From Thermoplasmatota archaeon (GTDB lineage Archaea > Thermoplasmatota > Thermoplasmata > Thermoplasmatales > Thermoplasmataceae), in contig JAMCPQ010000005.1 in assembly GCA_023379825.1 (NCBI GenBank), forward strand, positions 1-64,000: a DNA stretch of 64,000 nt. Reading direction: 5' to 3'. A program made the translations under genes and the position numbers. Shown here piece by piece: positions 1-9,542 of the stretch. The notes under the pieces are model-generated. The model ran no database searches and was not told where the DNA came from. It saw nothing but the letters and a program-made list of their open reading frames with translations. The number at the start of each line of letters is the position of its first letter. The first letter of the stretch is position 1.

Positions 1-152
1 TTTCTGATATTTTTGAAAACAATATCCGACTTATCAGCTCCCCGTCATTGCTATGTATTTCGGAAATTATGCGGGGTTCTTTTCATGATTATGATCCATG
101 GGGAATATTTGCCTCAAAAATGTTAATAGCTGATTTCATTTATTTAAGACGA

Positions 153-1313
153 ATGGAAAACAGGGGACTGAACTATCAGACCACAAGGTATACAGGAATG
201 GACCCTTACAGGGAATTCCCAATATCCATAGGTGAGTGGAGATCCGCTGCAAGAACAAGGATGCCGGAAGAGGCATGGGGATATCTGGAAGGCGGAGCCG
301 GGTCGGAATCCACCATGAACGGAAACATTGAAGCATTTTCAAAGTGGAAACTCAGGCCAAGATATCTAAAAGACGTGAGCGAAAGGGATATTTCGGCCAG
401 GTATCTTGGGAGAAAGGAGTCGACCCCATTTATACTTGCACCCATCGGAGTAATGTCCATCATAAGCAGAAGCGGGGAGGTAGCTGCGGCAAGAGCAGCA
501 GGGAAGTTTGGCATACCATTTGTGCTGAGCACTGTATCTTCCAGTAGCATCGAAGAGGTAGCCTCAAAGGCTGAATCAACGGAAAAATGGTTTCAGATCT
601 ATCCTGGAAAAGATGTAGAGATCGTAAAGAGCATGATCAGAAGAGCTGAGAATGCAGGATACAGCACGCTTGTTGTAACTGTTGATACAACCATGCTAGG
701 GTGGCGTGAACGTGACCTGAAGAATGAGTACCTACCATTTCTGAAGGGAGAAGGTATCGCAAATTATCTTACCGATGAGGTCTCCCTTTCCCGTCTGCAG
801 CATAAACCGGAACAGGACATGAACGAGGCGGTTCTGAAGTTCCTCTCTGTATATGTGAACCCATCCTTCTCCTGGTCTGATCTGAGGGAGATCATACGGT
901 TCACCAGACTTCCCGTTGTATTGAAGGGGATTTCGCATCCTGATGATGTTGCAACAGCTGTGGAATCAGGAGTGAAGGGGATAGTAGTATCCAACCATGG
1001 TGGAAGGCAGGTTGATGGGGCGGTTTCCACGATTGACTCCCTTGCAGCAATCACTGATGTGGGACCGGTTGGAGCCGATATTTTTCTGGATAGTGGAATC
1101 AGGCATGCTTCCGATGCAATGAAAGCAATTGCCCTTGGTGCCAGGGCAGTTCTCATAGGAAGACCTTATGCCTATGCCCTTGCAGTGGGAGGGGAAAGGG
1201 CTGTCGAGGCCTACCTGAACCAGCTGACAGCAGAGATGGATCTCCAGATGGGCCTGGCCGGTTTCAGGTCTCTTGACGAACTGGACAGGGAGGCAGTCCT
1301 AAGAACGGATTGA
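153..1313 (+). CDS. FMN-dependent alpha-hydroxy-acid dehydrogenase (lactate oxidase/lactate 2-monooxygenase-like)
   Basis: ORF 48..1313; motifs PFILAPIGVMSI, LVVTVDTTMLGWRERDL, VVLKGISHPDDA-like, IVVSNHGGRQVDGA, DSGIRHASDAMKAIALGARAVLIGRP. Start at 153 (MENRG) chosen over 48. Confidence 0.85.
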   Translation: MENRGLNYQTTRYTGMDPYREFPISIGEWRSAARTRMPEEAWGYLEGGAGSESTMNGNIEAFSKWKLRPRYLKDVSERDISARYLGRKESTPFILAPIGVMSIISRSGEVAAARAAGKFGIPFVLSTVSSSSIEEVASKAESTEKWFQIYPGKDVEIVKSMIRRAENAGYSTLVVTVDTTMLGWRERDLKNEYLPFLKGEGIANYLTDEVSLSRLQHKPEQDMNEAVLKFLSVYVNPSFSWSDLREIIRFTRLPVVLKGISHPDDVATAVESGVKGIVVSNHGGRQVDGAVSTIDSLAAITDVGPVGADIFLDSGIRHASDAMKAIALGARAVLIGRPYAYALAVGGERAVEAYLNQLTAEMDLQMGLAGFRSLDELDREAVLRTD

Positions 1314-1399
1314 ACCTAATTTTCCTAAACAAGAAAATTAACATTGGCACTCCAGGCCATCAATAATGGTGAATCATAAGTAACTTCACATGAATTTTT

Positions 1400-2305
1400 T
1401 TAAATTAGGACAAGCCCAATCAGTGATATCATTACACTTGCAAAGGCACAGGTCCCGATGACGGTTTCGATCCTTGTGAGGTCTTTGATCGCTGTTAAAT
1501 AGATGGCTATAAACATTGTGAGAAGAAGAGGAATCAGGAGAAAAAGTAAAAGAGGTCTGCCAAGTGAAATGATAAAAATCACACCGAAGGCTGTGCTGAT
1601 AACCCACATAAGGCGCAGAATAAGCATGCTTCCAGCAGTTCCTGCAACAGTTGCCACAGTTCTGATACCGGAATCTCTGTCCCATGTGTAATCCCTGATG
1701 TTTCCTGAGAAAATCACAGTGGGAAAGGCAAGGCTGCCCTGCAATATCAGGAGTACTGACCCAGAGCCTAATGTTCCTGATGTGGAATATATCTCAATAA
1801 GCGAAAGTGCTATGAAACTGATTGAAACTGCTGCTTCCCCAAGACCCCTGTACTTTAACCTGAAAGGATCACCTGTATACCCGTAAGAAATAAGGGCACC
1901 AAGCGGCAGGATCAAAAGAATCAATAAATTATGGATTGAAACGGAGATCACTATGAGTATTATTGCCAGAGCAGTGATAAGAAGTATGCCGTATTCAAGA
2001 AGTTTTTCTGGCTTGAGCGACATATCAAAAACGGGATGCTTCCTGTACTTTGTATTAGGGGCCCCGGGAGCATCAATTCCATTCCTGACATCAAAGAAGT
2101 CATCAAAGAGGTTGGTTGCTGCGGCAATGATAATTACCGAAACAGAGAAAAGCAATGTCTCCACAATATTGGGAGCTCCTCCGTTCCTCAAGGATATGAG
2201 CACTCCTGAAAGCACAAATGGTATCATGAGGTAAAGTGGAGGAGTCATCAGCCCACGGGAAGAGGCCCGGGCTACCTTTATTCCCTCGTTTAATCCATTC
2301 CTCAA
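1400..2305 (-). CDS. UbiA-family prenyltransferase (MenA-like)
   Basis: NLFDDFFDVRNGID (NDxxDxxxD-like) and SGNIRDYTWDRDSGIRTVAT motifs, multiple TM segments. Confidence 0.8.
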   Translation of the reverse strand: MRNGLNEGIKVARASSRGLMTPPLYLMIPFVLSGVLISLRNGGAPNIVETLLFSVSVIIIAAATNLFDDFFDVRNGIDAPGAPNTKYRKHPVFDMSLKPEKLLEYGILLITALAIILIVISVSIHNLLILLILPLGALISYGYTGDPFRLKYRGLGEAAVSISFIALSLIEIYSTSGTLGSGSVLLILQGSLAFPTVIFSGNIRDYTWDRDSGIRTVATVAGTAGSMLILRLMWVISTAFGVIFIISLGRPLLLFLLIPLLLTMFIAIYLTAIKDLTRIETVIGTCAFASVMISLIGLVLI

Positions 2306-2348
2306 CTGAGATCATTTCCGTTTAAGTTAACAGTGAAGGAAAAGAAAA

Positions 2349-3341
2349 TCAGTCAATGTTCATGAAACGGGCATTTTTCTGGGAATCCATTGCTGCATTC
2401 ACTATTTTAACTACGGCAGCACCATCCTCACCAGTTGCTATTATCTCCTCCCTGCCCTCGCATTTCCTGACGAAAGAGAGGATCTCCTCCTGATACATGT
2501 TAAGGCTGGAATACTGTTTTATAAGCATGCCTTCTGCACCAGTAAGTTTGCAGTCGACTGTGGTTCCGAAAAGGCCCGAAGCAATTACAGTGTTGCCTGT
2601 TCCTGCAATGATCAGATCATTTCTGGGATTCTTCATTGACCTGGAGGAAACAATGTTTGCAATTGTCCCATTGTAGTCAGCCATCAGGGCAAATGTATCC
2701 TCAACTACAGAGTCTTCAGGTTTTTTCATGCATGAGACAGTATGCGGATGCTTTCCAAGAATGAAATTAACAGTGTCAATAACGTGAACTCCAGTACCCA
2801 TGACTGAGCCTCCCCCAACCTTTGCAGGGTCATCCCACCATTCCCTGTCTGGCTCTCTGGCCTGACCCCCGGAGTAGCCTCCCCAGGTGCCAGCCACATA
2901 GGTGACCTGCCCTAGTGAATTATTCTGGATCATCTCTCTGAGCTCACGAACTGCAGGATGGAACCTCATATGAAAACCAACAGAAAGTGTAAGTTTGCTT
3001 TCCCTGGCCATTGAAACAAGACTTTCAGCATCGCTGGATGAAAGTGTCATCTGTTTTTCAAGAAGGACATTTTTTCCTCTCTTCAGGCACATCATGGCCT
3101 GCTGGTAATGGAGGAAATTGGGGGAAGCTATGTAAACTGATTCAAAGTCGCCATCTCTGAAAAGCTTTTCCAGATCAGTGAAAGGTTCCGCGCTGTATTT
3201 TCCAGATTCTCTTGCGGCCTTATCATGGTTCCTGCTGTACACTGCAGTTATCCTGTTGCCGGAGGATGCTATGGCCGGCATAACTCTATTAATTGCATGA
3301 TTCCCGAGCCCAATTATTGCGAATTTCATGATGGAATCCAT
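2349..3341 (-). CDS. Gfo/Idh/MocA family oxidoreductase
   Basis: N-terminal Rossmann GLGNHAINRVMPAI, VYIASPNFLH, LLEKQMTLS (EKP-like), GTGVHVIDTVNF. Confidence 0.85.
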   Translation of the reverse strand: MDSIMKFAIIGLGNHAINRVMPAIASSGNRITAVYSRNHDKAARESGKYSAEPFTDLEKLFRDGDFESVYIASPNFLHYQQAMMCLKRGKNVLLEKQMTLSSSDAESLVSMARESKLTLSVGFHMRFHPAVRELREMIQNNSLGQVTYVAGTWGGYSGGQAREPDREWWDDPAKVGGGSVMGTGVHVIDTVNFILGKHPHTVSCMKKPEDSVVEDTFALMADYNGTIANIVSSRSMKNPRNDLIIAGTGNTVIASGLFGTTVDCKLTGAEGMLIKQYSSLNMYQEEILSFVRKCEGREEIIATGEDGAAVVKIVNAAMDSQKNARFMNID

Positions 3342-3398
3342 GTCATCTCGGTTCTAATGCTTTTTCATTGGAATATTATATGGATGAAATCTACGGGC

Positions 3399-4001
3399 TT
3401 ATGGGGGTTCCAAAGTTGCAGTTCCCATATTCATTCTGACAAGAAGGTCAGCTTCAGGCACAGAATATCCATGGGAGACGATCATCAGGTCTAACCCGTT
3501 CTTTTTTGAAAATTCTCTCAGGAAGGACATAACATCCCTCCCATCGGACAGATTTGAAATGACTTCGTCCAGAAGCAGAACCTCCTTTCCAGACAGGAGT
3601 GCGGTGGCAATTGCAACTCTCATTCGCTGCCCCTGGCTGAGTTGTGACATCCTCTTTCCAAGGGGTATCATGAGGCCTTCAGTAACCTCAGAAACAGCTG
3701 ATCTGTCAAATCTGGTGGTGTCTATCCCATAGACTATATGCCTGTCTGAGGTCATTGACATGAAGTAAGAGTTCTGAGATGCATAAACGATGGATCTCCT
3801 TTCCGGAGGGTAAAAGGAGACATCCCTTCCATTAACAATTACCCTGGAACCCTGGCAGGATGCAAGGCCTGCAATGCATCGCAGGAGAAACGTCTTTCCG
3901 GATCCATTTTCTCCGGTCACATTTATTATACCGGCTGCCCTGAATCTGGCATTCAATTTGAATCCTCCTGTTTCAGCAATTATGTCAATATCAATGGTCA
4001 T
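3399..4001 (-). CDS. ABC transporter ATP-binding protein (Mo/W/sulfate type, short form)
   Basis: Walker A GENGSGKT, signature LSQGQRMRVAIA, Walker B LLLDE; only 200 aa. Confidence 0.85.
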   Translation of the reverse strand: MTIDIDIIAETGGFKLNARFRAAGIINVTGENGSGKTFLLRCIAGLASCQGSRVIVNGRDVSFYPPERRSIVYASQNSYFMSMTSDRHIVYGIDTTRFDRSAVSEVTEGLMIPLGKRMSQLSQGQRMRVAIATALLSGKEVLLLDEVISNLSDGRDVMSFLREFSKKNGLDLMIVSHGYSVPEADLLVRMNMGTATLEPP

Positions 4002-4798
4002 GCCCTGATCACTTTTTCTGTAATGGTTCTTCCACGGCTGAGGAATTTCACCGCAAGAAGCACAGCAACCGATATAACAATGAGTATTGCGGACGCGGTT
4101 ATGGCTGGCCCAGGGCCATAGTATCCATAATACTGGTAAATCAGGACGGAGGCAGTTTCTGTGCCACTGAACAGACCTCCGGATATATAGAACACAAGTA
4201 TTGCCACGGAGCCAAATTCACTGATTGCCCTGCTCATTGAAGTCAGTGATGCTGACAGAAGGCCTCTGGCGTTGGAGGGGATGAGAAGTCCGTACAGTAT
4301 GGCTGATCTTCCCTTTCCCAGAGTTGAGGCAAACTGCTCAGGCTCTCTGTTAAGTGAAGTAAACAGGGATTGTGCCGACCTGATATATATGGGGGCAGAT
4401 ATGAATGAAAGTACAAGTACCAGACCAAATAGTGAATCGTAAAGCCCAAGGCCATGTTCTGTCAGAAATCTTCCGAAAGGTGTGATGGGGCTTCCAAGGA
4501 TGAGGAATGCTATTCCAACAATGGGGTGGGGAATAGAGGCAGGTATGTCTGAAATAGCTTCAGCCATCCTTCCGGAACTTCTGGAAAGAACGTATGAAAG
4601 GGGAGTGAATATAACAAATACAAGAAGTGCAGACAGCGCTGCAGAAAAAAGTGTCAGGGCTATGGAGTGGAAAACAGCAGGGGAATAGCCCTGAGGGCTT
4701 CTGTAAACAACAAACCCGAAGTAGAGAACAAGAGCAATAGGCAGAAGTATAAGGAGAAGTGAAATGAGTGACCATATTCCTATGGCATCACCCCTCAT
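3998..4798 (-). CDS. ABC transporter permease (tungstate/molybdate type)
   Basis: TM-rich; ModB/WtpB-like PHPIVGIAFL and SRAISEFGSVAIL (EAA-like) motifs; 4-bp overlap with ATPase gene. Confidence 0.8.
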   Translation of the reverse strand: MRGDAIGIWSLISLLLILLPIALVLYFGFVVYRSPQGYSPAVFHSIALTLFSAALSALLVFVIFTPLSYVLSRSSGRMAEAISDIPASIPHPIVGIAFLILGSPITPFGRFLTEHGLGLYDSLFGLVLVLSFISAPIYIRSAQSLFTSLNREPEQFASTLGKGRSAILYGLLIPSNARGLLSASLTSMSRAISEFGSVAILVFYISGGLFSGTETASVLIYQYYGYYGPGPAITASAILIVISVAVLLAVKFLSRGRTITEKVIRA

Positions 4799-4812
4799 CC
4801 AGGATGTTTTGT

Positions 4813-5835
4813 TCAGATAGGACCACCTTCAGAGATATCTCCATTAGCAACCATATCTGAGATGAATTGCGGAGGTCTTGTTGAATTGAACAATATTCCA
4901 TGTGAAAGAGGTTTCAATCCGTAGGGAGATAGAAGTGAACTGTGTGTTATCACGAATGTGGTAAAGTTCTCAGCTATTCCCTGATATGGCTCCCCCGAAG
5001 GATTGGAAATGAAAAGATAAATAGGCTTTCCAGTGAAGATTGCACCGGAATAGTTAAGGGAGAACCCGGAATAAAATGAAGCCAGGCTTGTATTCCCCAG
5101 TCCTGTATAACTGGAAAGATTGACATAGCCAATGTTTTTGGCAATGGCTGCAGACTTGTAGATAAACAGGAACTGAATATTGCCACTAACTAGAGGTGAT
5201 ACAAGTTCAGCAGCACTGGATGCTGTTCTGTTTCCATTGTTTGAGATAAGCCTGTCCATGTAGTAAGACTGATTATTTGCAAATAGCTTGCCAGCTATTT
5301 CAAGACTGATCCATGCTCTGTACCCAGCTGGGTCTGAAAGTGGATCAGATATTCCAACCTTCACCTTCCCGGAAGTCAGCAGGGTGTAGCCGGCATTCAG
5401 AAGAGTGGTGTTGTTTGTCGCATAACCAGTTCTGAGATCTGAAATTATCTGGTTCTCTGTTGGAGTTGAAACCGAAGCTGGCGCATAAGCCAGGGCCATG
5501 TGATCCGACGCAAATGCAACAGCCCAGCCTGAATAATGTGACCCAAGGTAACTCTGGTTGTATGAGGAAAGTGAAACACTGATGAAGTTTGTTGAGGTCT
5601 CACCCTGCCCTATTTCCCTGGCCATATCGAATGAACCACCTGATTTGACAGGCAGATGTGGTGTACCGGTTCTGTTCTGAAAGGCACTCAGCAATGTGTT
5701 GCTCTCCTGAAGGTATGCATCTGCTGAGAACACTGAAATTTCAGGTTCTGGTTTTAAGGATGAAACGAAATGGATACCAAGACCAATTGCAATCATAACC
5801 AGAGCCACAGCAATGGCGAGGACTTTCCTGTTCAT
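4813..5835 (-). CDS. ABC transporter substrate-binding protein (ModA/WtpA-like)
   Basis: N-terminal signal/anchor, ISVFSADAYLQ..., FASDHMALAYAP, VGISDPLSDPAGYRAW motifs; operon with permease and ATPase. Confidence 0.8.
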   Translation of the reverse strand: MNRKVLAIAVALVMIAIGLGIHFVSSLKPEPEISVFSADAYLQESNTLLSAFQNRTGTPHLPVKSGGSFDMAREIGQGETSTNFISVSLSSYNQSYLGSHYSGWAVAFASDHMALAYAPASVSTPTENQIISDLRTGYATNNTTLLNAGYTLLTSGKVKVGISDPLSDPAGYRAWISLEIAGKLFANNQSYYMDRLISNNGNRTASSAAELVSPLVSGNIQFLFIYKSAAIAKNIGYVNLSSYTGLGNTSLASFYSGFSLNYSGAIFTGKPIYLFISNPSGEPYQGIAENFTTFVITHSSLLSPYGLKPLSHGILFNSTRPPQFISDMVANGDISEGGPI

Positions 5836-5867
5836 ATAACCGGATAAATGATGAATATTTTAAAGTG

Positions 5868-5889
5868 TTTAATTCAATGTAGAATTAAA
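5868..5889. promoter_or_regulatory. Inverted repeat TTTAATTC-N6-GAATTAAA in divergent promoter region
   Basis: Perfect 8-bp arms, 6-bp spacer, between divergent ABC transporter and Tfx-like genes. Confidence 0.5.
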
Positions 5890-5900
5890 TGAAAATGTTT

Positions 5901-5912
5901 ACATACGTATGT
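5901..5912. promoter_or_regulatory. Perfect 12-bp palindrome ACATACGTATGT upstream of likely Tfx-like start
   Basis: Direct reading; overlaps the first ATG (5909) and precedes the alternative ATG at 5927. Confidence 0.45.
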
Positions 5913-5926
5913 TAAATGCACTCAGG

Positions 5927-6328
5927 ATGCGAACCCTATTCACTGAAAGGCAGCTGGAAATTAACCGCCTTTTGCGGGAGGGGATATCTCGAGCTGAAAT
6001 AGCATCAAGGCTTGGAATAACTGTTCAGGATGTAAGCATAACTGAACGAAGATTCAGAGAAAATCTTGAGAAGGCAGTGAACACAGTAAATCTTGCAAAG
6101 AACCTTTCAGTGGTATCGTCCATTTCACTTGCATCTGGAACACACATTCTCGATGCAAGCAAGATGATAATGAACTATGCTGACTCAGAAGGTATTAAGT
6201 TAAAGGACAACACACTGTCAGTAGTTTCAGGCCTGAGAGGATATCTAGGCTCTGATCTGAAGAATGGAAGGATGAAGCGGGACGTTGAAGTTCTCATACT
6301 TCCGGATGGGGGATTGAGATATCTCTAG
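5927..6328 (+). CDS. Tfx-family DNA-binding protein (HTH)
   Basis: [54 protein letters not shown] matches the Tfx-type HTH pattern; ORF track starts at 5909, 5927 preferred. Confidence 0.75.
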   Translation: MRTLFTERQLEINRLLREGISRAEIASRLGITVQDVSITERRFRENLEKAVNTVNLAKNLSVVSSISLASGTHILDASKMIMNYADSEGIKLKDNTLSVVSGLRGYLGSDLKNGRMKRDVEVLILPDGGLRYL

Positions 6329-7311
6329 ATCCTCCTCATATAGACATTTGTTACTGAATGGTCAGCAGCCTTCTTCAGAATAAGATCTGCGTGGTATTTT
6401 GTCGGTTCAATATTCTCCCTCAGGTTAACACCATTGATTCTGTCCCAGATCTCCGATGCAGTCCGCTTTGCCTCTTCAACATCAAGGTCACCGTATTTCC
6501 TGAAGAATGAATTTGGATCTCTGAATGCTGTCTCCCTGAAGACAAGAAACCTGTCTATGTACCACTGCTTTATGTCCTGCTCAAGCGCGTCCACATATAT
6601 GGAAAAATCAAAGAAATCCGACACCAGGAGCTCAGGTGCGATAACTGATCTTGGAATGGTATGCCTTGTCTGAAGGACATTCAATCCTTCGAGTATGAGT
6701 ATATCAGGCTTGTCAACCATTTCATATCTGCCTGGAACTATATCATAGATCAGGTGAGAATAAACAGGAATCTTAATTTCTGGCTTTCCAGACTTGATGT
6801 CATACAGGAATCTTATGAGAGCCCTGAGATCATAGCTTTCTGGAAATCCTTTTCTTTCCATGATACCTTTTTCCCTGAGAATTGAATTGGGGTAAAGAAA
6901 CCCGTCAGTGGCAACAAGGTCTACCTTTGGCCTTTCAGGCCAGCGGGAAAGCAATGTCTTCAGCAACCTTCCTGTGGTGCTTTTTCCAACAGCAACGCTC
7001 CCTGCTATCCCTATAACGTAAGGTACTCTGTCCACATCTTCGCTGAGGAAAGTCTTTCTTGCCCTGAAGAGTTGAGAGGATGCATCAAAATAAAGCTTCA
7101 ATAGCCTTGAGATTGCAAGATATACCTCTTCTACCTCAACAGAAGAGACCATCTCGTTTATTCCCCTTATGATTTTCAATTCGTCTTCAGAGATGGTCAT
7201 CGGGGTTGAATTCCTGAGCCTGCTCCATTCTGTTCTATTGAAGGCCACATAAGGGGACGCTCCATTTCTGTTTAGGTTGCTGAACATATTTAGGACCAGA
7301 TGAGGCACCAA
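6325..7311 (-). CDS. coaA: Pantothenate kinase, bacterial type I (CoaA)-like
   Basis: P-loop [70 protein letters not shown]. Confidence 0.9.
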   Translation of the reverse strand: MVPHLVLNMFSNLNRNGASPYVAFNRTEWSRLRNSTPMTISEDELKIIRGINEMVSSVEVEEVYLAISRLLKLYFDASSQLFRARKTFLSEDVDRVPYVIGIAGSVAVGKSTTGRLLKTLLSRWPERPKVDLVATDGFLYPNSILREKGIMERKGFPESYDLRALIRFLYDIKSGKPEIKIPVYSHLIYDIVPGRYEMVDKPDILILEGLNVLQTRHTIPRSVIAPELLVSDFFDFSIYVDALEQDIKQWYIDRFLVFRETAFRDPNSFFRKYGDLDVEEAKRTASEIWDRINGVNLRENIEPTKYHADLILKKAADHSVTNVYMRRI

Positions 7312-7409
7312 TATTGAATTGCTTTAATATGCTTATTATTCACCCCAATAAGGGCGAATTAATGGCCCATAAGAGAAAATCCATTATCCAATCAGGTGAA
7401 TGATTATGA

Positions 7410-7493
7410 CGCTGGGAGGGAGATTCGAACTCCCGAGCTACGAGAGCACAGGCTTTCCAGACCTGCGCCTTACCGGGCTAGGCTATCCCAGCT
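7410..7493 (-). tRNA. tRNA-Ser (anticodon GGA)
   Basis: Reverse complement folds as a class II tRNA: GCTGGGA/TCCCAGC acceptor, TAGCCTAGCCCGGTAAGGC D-arm, CTGGAAA anticodon loop, long variable arm, GGGAGTTCGAATCTCCC T-arm. Confidence 0.95.
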
Positions 7494-7620
7494 TTCCTTT
7501 CTTAATTGTTTGGAATTATATAACTGTTCTATGGCCCGCATCATCTCTTAATTCTTATGCCGCATCCTCTGGATATTCAGGTTCAGATTATATTATAATC
7601 ATCATGAACATGAATGAAAC

Positions 7621-8469
7621 ATGTTCAGCAATGATCTGTTGAAAGGGAAAACTGTCCTTATCACAGGCGGAGGCACAGGTATAGGGAGGGAAATGGCCTT
7701 GCGTTTCTCGGAACTAGGTGCCTCCATATGTATTCTTGGAAGGAGAGAAAATGTACTGAAGGAGACCTGCAGTAAAATCAGGGAGAATAAAAGACCTGCC
7801 TTTTACCACGTATGTGATGTCCGATCCCCGGAGGAGATCTCATCCTCTCTGGATTTTTTCATAGAAAATGCCGGAATGCCTGACATTCTGGTCAACAATG
7901 CTGCGGGAAACTTTGTAAGTCCAACTGAACTGCTTTCTCCACATGCAGTTGATTCAGTACTTGGCATAGTTCTCCATGGAACGATATACATGACTCTTGA
8001 TCTTGGGAAGAGATGGATAAAGGCATCCCATAAGGGTGTTGTCCTGGACATTGTTACAACTTATTCATGGACAGGCTCTGCATTCGTCGTCCCCTCTGCA
8101 GCTGCAAAGGCAGGTGTTCTGGCTCTAGTAAGGTCACTTGCAGTAGAATGGGCCCATTATGGAATAAGGCATGTTGCGATTGCCCCCGGGCCATTCCCGA
8201 CAGAGGCTACCAGGAAGAACCTTTTCCCTATACCTGAGGTGGAGGAAATGTTATCGGAGCGAGTTCCCCTGGGAAGGGTCGGGAAAATGGAGGAGATAAC
8301 CAACCTTGCTGCATTCCTGATTTCAGATGGTGCTTCATTCATAAATGGTGAGGTGGTCACAATAGATGGAGGCGAATGGCTCAAGGGGGCTGGAGAGTTC
8401 AGCGGTCTGCTTGCACTTTCAAAGGAACAGTGGCAAACCATTAGGGAGATTTCCAGAAAGAAGAGTTGA
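7621..8469 (+). CDS. SDR family oxidoreductase, 2,4-dienoyl-CoA reductase-like
   Basis: TGGGTGIG cofactor motif, NNAAGNF, GPFPTEATRKNL, ISDGASFINGEVVTIDGGEWL. Confidence 0.85.
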   Translation: MFSNDLLKGKTVLITGGGTGIGREMALRFSELGASICILGRRENVLKETCSKIRENKRPAFYHVCDVRSPEEISSSLDFFIENAGMPDILVNNAAGNFVSPTELLSPHAVDSVLGIVLHGTIYMTLDLGKRWIKASHKGVVLDIVTTYSWTGSAFVVPSAAAKAGVLALVRSLAVEWAHYGIRHVAIAPGPFPTEATRKNLFPIPEVEEMLSERVPLGRVGKMEEITNLAAFLISDGASFINGEVVTIDGGEWLKGAGEFSGLLALSKEQWQTIREISRKKS

Positions 8470-8509
8470 ACGAACTCGAACCATTGTCACTTTGATCAGA
8501 TCTGTGGAA

Positions 8510-8593
8510 CGCCGGGGGGGAGATTCGAACTCCCGAGCGAACAAGCGCAATAGATCTCGAGTCTATCGCCTTACCGGGCTAGGCTACCCCGAC
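8510..8593 (-). tRNA. tRNA-Ser (anticodon CGA)
   Basis: Reverse complement GTCGGGG...CCCCGGC acceptor, anticodon loop CTCGAGA, long variable arm, GGGAGTTCGAATCTCCC T-arm. Confidence 0.95.
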
Positions 8594-8672
8594 ACTGGTG
8601 CTCCCAGATGCTTCAGTTTAAAATAAATGATCTCATGAGAGGTTTCAAGGGATCCGGCAATCACGCCTGGAA

Positions 8673-9089
8673 CTAATTTTTAATTCTGTTATGTTCCTTC
8701 ATCATGCAGCGATCCATTACCACCATCATTCCATTCTGTTTTGCAAGATCAGCGGCATCAGAGTTCACGACACCTTCCTGCAGCCAGAGAACCTTCGGTG
8801 ATCTGGAAAGAGAATCTCTCACTATATCCAGAGCTGCTTCCGGTTTTCTGAACACATCCACGACATCCACCTTAATATGATCGGGAATGGAGGAAACAGA
8901 AGGGTAAGATTCGATCCCCTCCCATGTCTTAATTGCAGGATTCACTGGTATTATTCGGTATCCGTGGGACATCAGGTACTTTGCAACCCTGTAGCTGTCG
9001 CGGTCACTCTTATCTGATAAACCAACTACGGCAATATTCCTGTAATTTTTCAGAATTTCTGGAATGTGGGATTCATCGTATCCGGACAT
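8673..9089 (-). CDS. CoA-binding domain protein (YccU-like)
   Basis: NIAVVGLSDKSDRDSYRVAKYLMSHGYRIIPVNPAI ... VLWLQEGVVN. Confidence 0.85.
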   Translation of the reverse strand: MSGYDESHIPEILKNYRNIAVVGLSDKSDRDSYRVAKYLMSHGYRIIPVNPAIKTWEGIESYPSVSSIPDHIKVDVVDVFRKPEAALDIVRDSLSRSPKVLWLQEGVVNSDAADLAKQNGMMVVMDRCMMKEHNRIKN

Positions 9090-9190
9090 GATTTCCCATG
9101 AATCTTATGTTAAAAACGTTTATGTTTCTTAACACAGGGATAGGCGGAAATACGTCACAGTTAAATAGCTTCTCAAAATACAATATCTCA

Positions 9191-9499
9191 ATGTTTTGCC
9201 CCAAATGCGGTTCACTCATGACAAGTACCTCCGGAAGACAGGTATGTCCAAATTGTGGCTACACCAAATCTTCAAGCTCCGGTTCCGATTCGAAAATTGT
9301 TACTAAGGGCAGTGAGAAGGAGATCATAATCATAAGGGAGGAGAAGCAGACAGAGCCTCTGGATTCGGATGCTGTCTGTCCGAAATGCCACGAGCAGGGT
9401 GCCTATTATCTCCTGAAGCAAACCAGATCAGCGGATGAACCGGAGACGAAGTTCTACACATGTTCACACTGCGGTCACAGATGGAGAGACTATGCCTGA
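9191..9499 (+). CDS. tfs: Transcription factor S (TFS; RNA polymerase subunit M-like)
   Basis: N-terminal MFCPKCGSLM...CPNCGY zinc ribbon; C-terminal CPKCHEQGAYYLLKQTRSADEPETKFYTCSHCGHRWRDYA. Start moved from 9098 to 9191. Confidence 0.95.
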   Translation: MFCPKCGSLMTSTSGRQVCPNCGYTKSSSSGSDSKIVTKGSEKEIIIIREEKQTEPLDSDAVCPKCHEQGAYYLLKQTRSADEPETKFYTCSHCGHRWRDYA

Positions 9500-9542
9500 A
9501 TTCAATAGAAAAGGCTTAAAAGAGCTGTTTCATTCTTAACCC

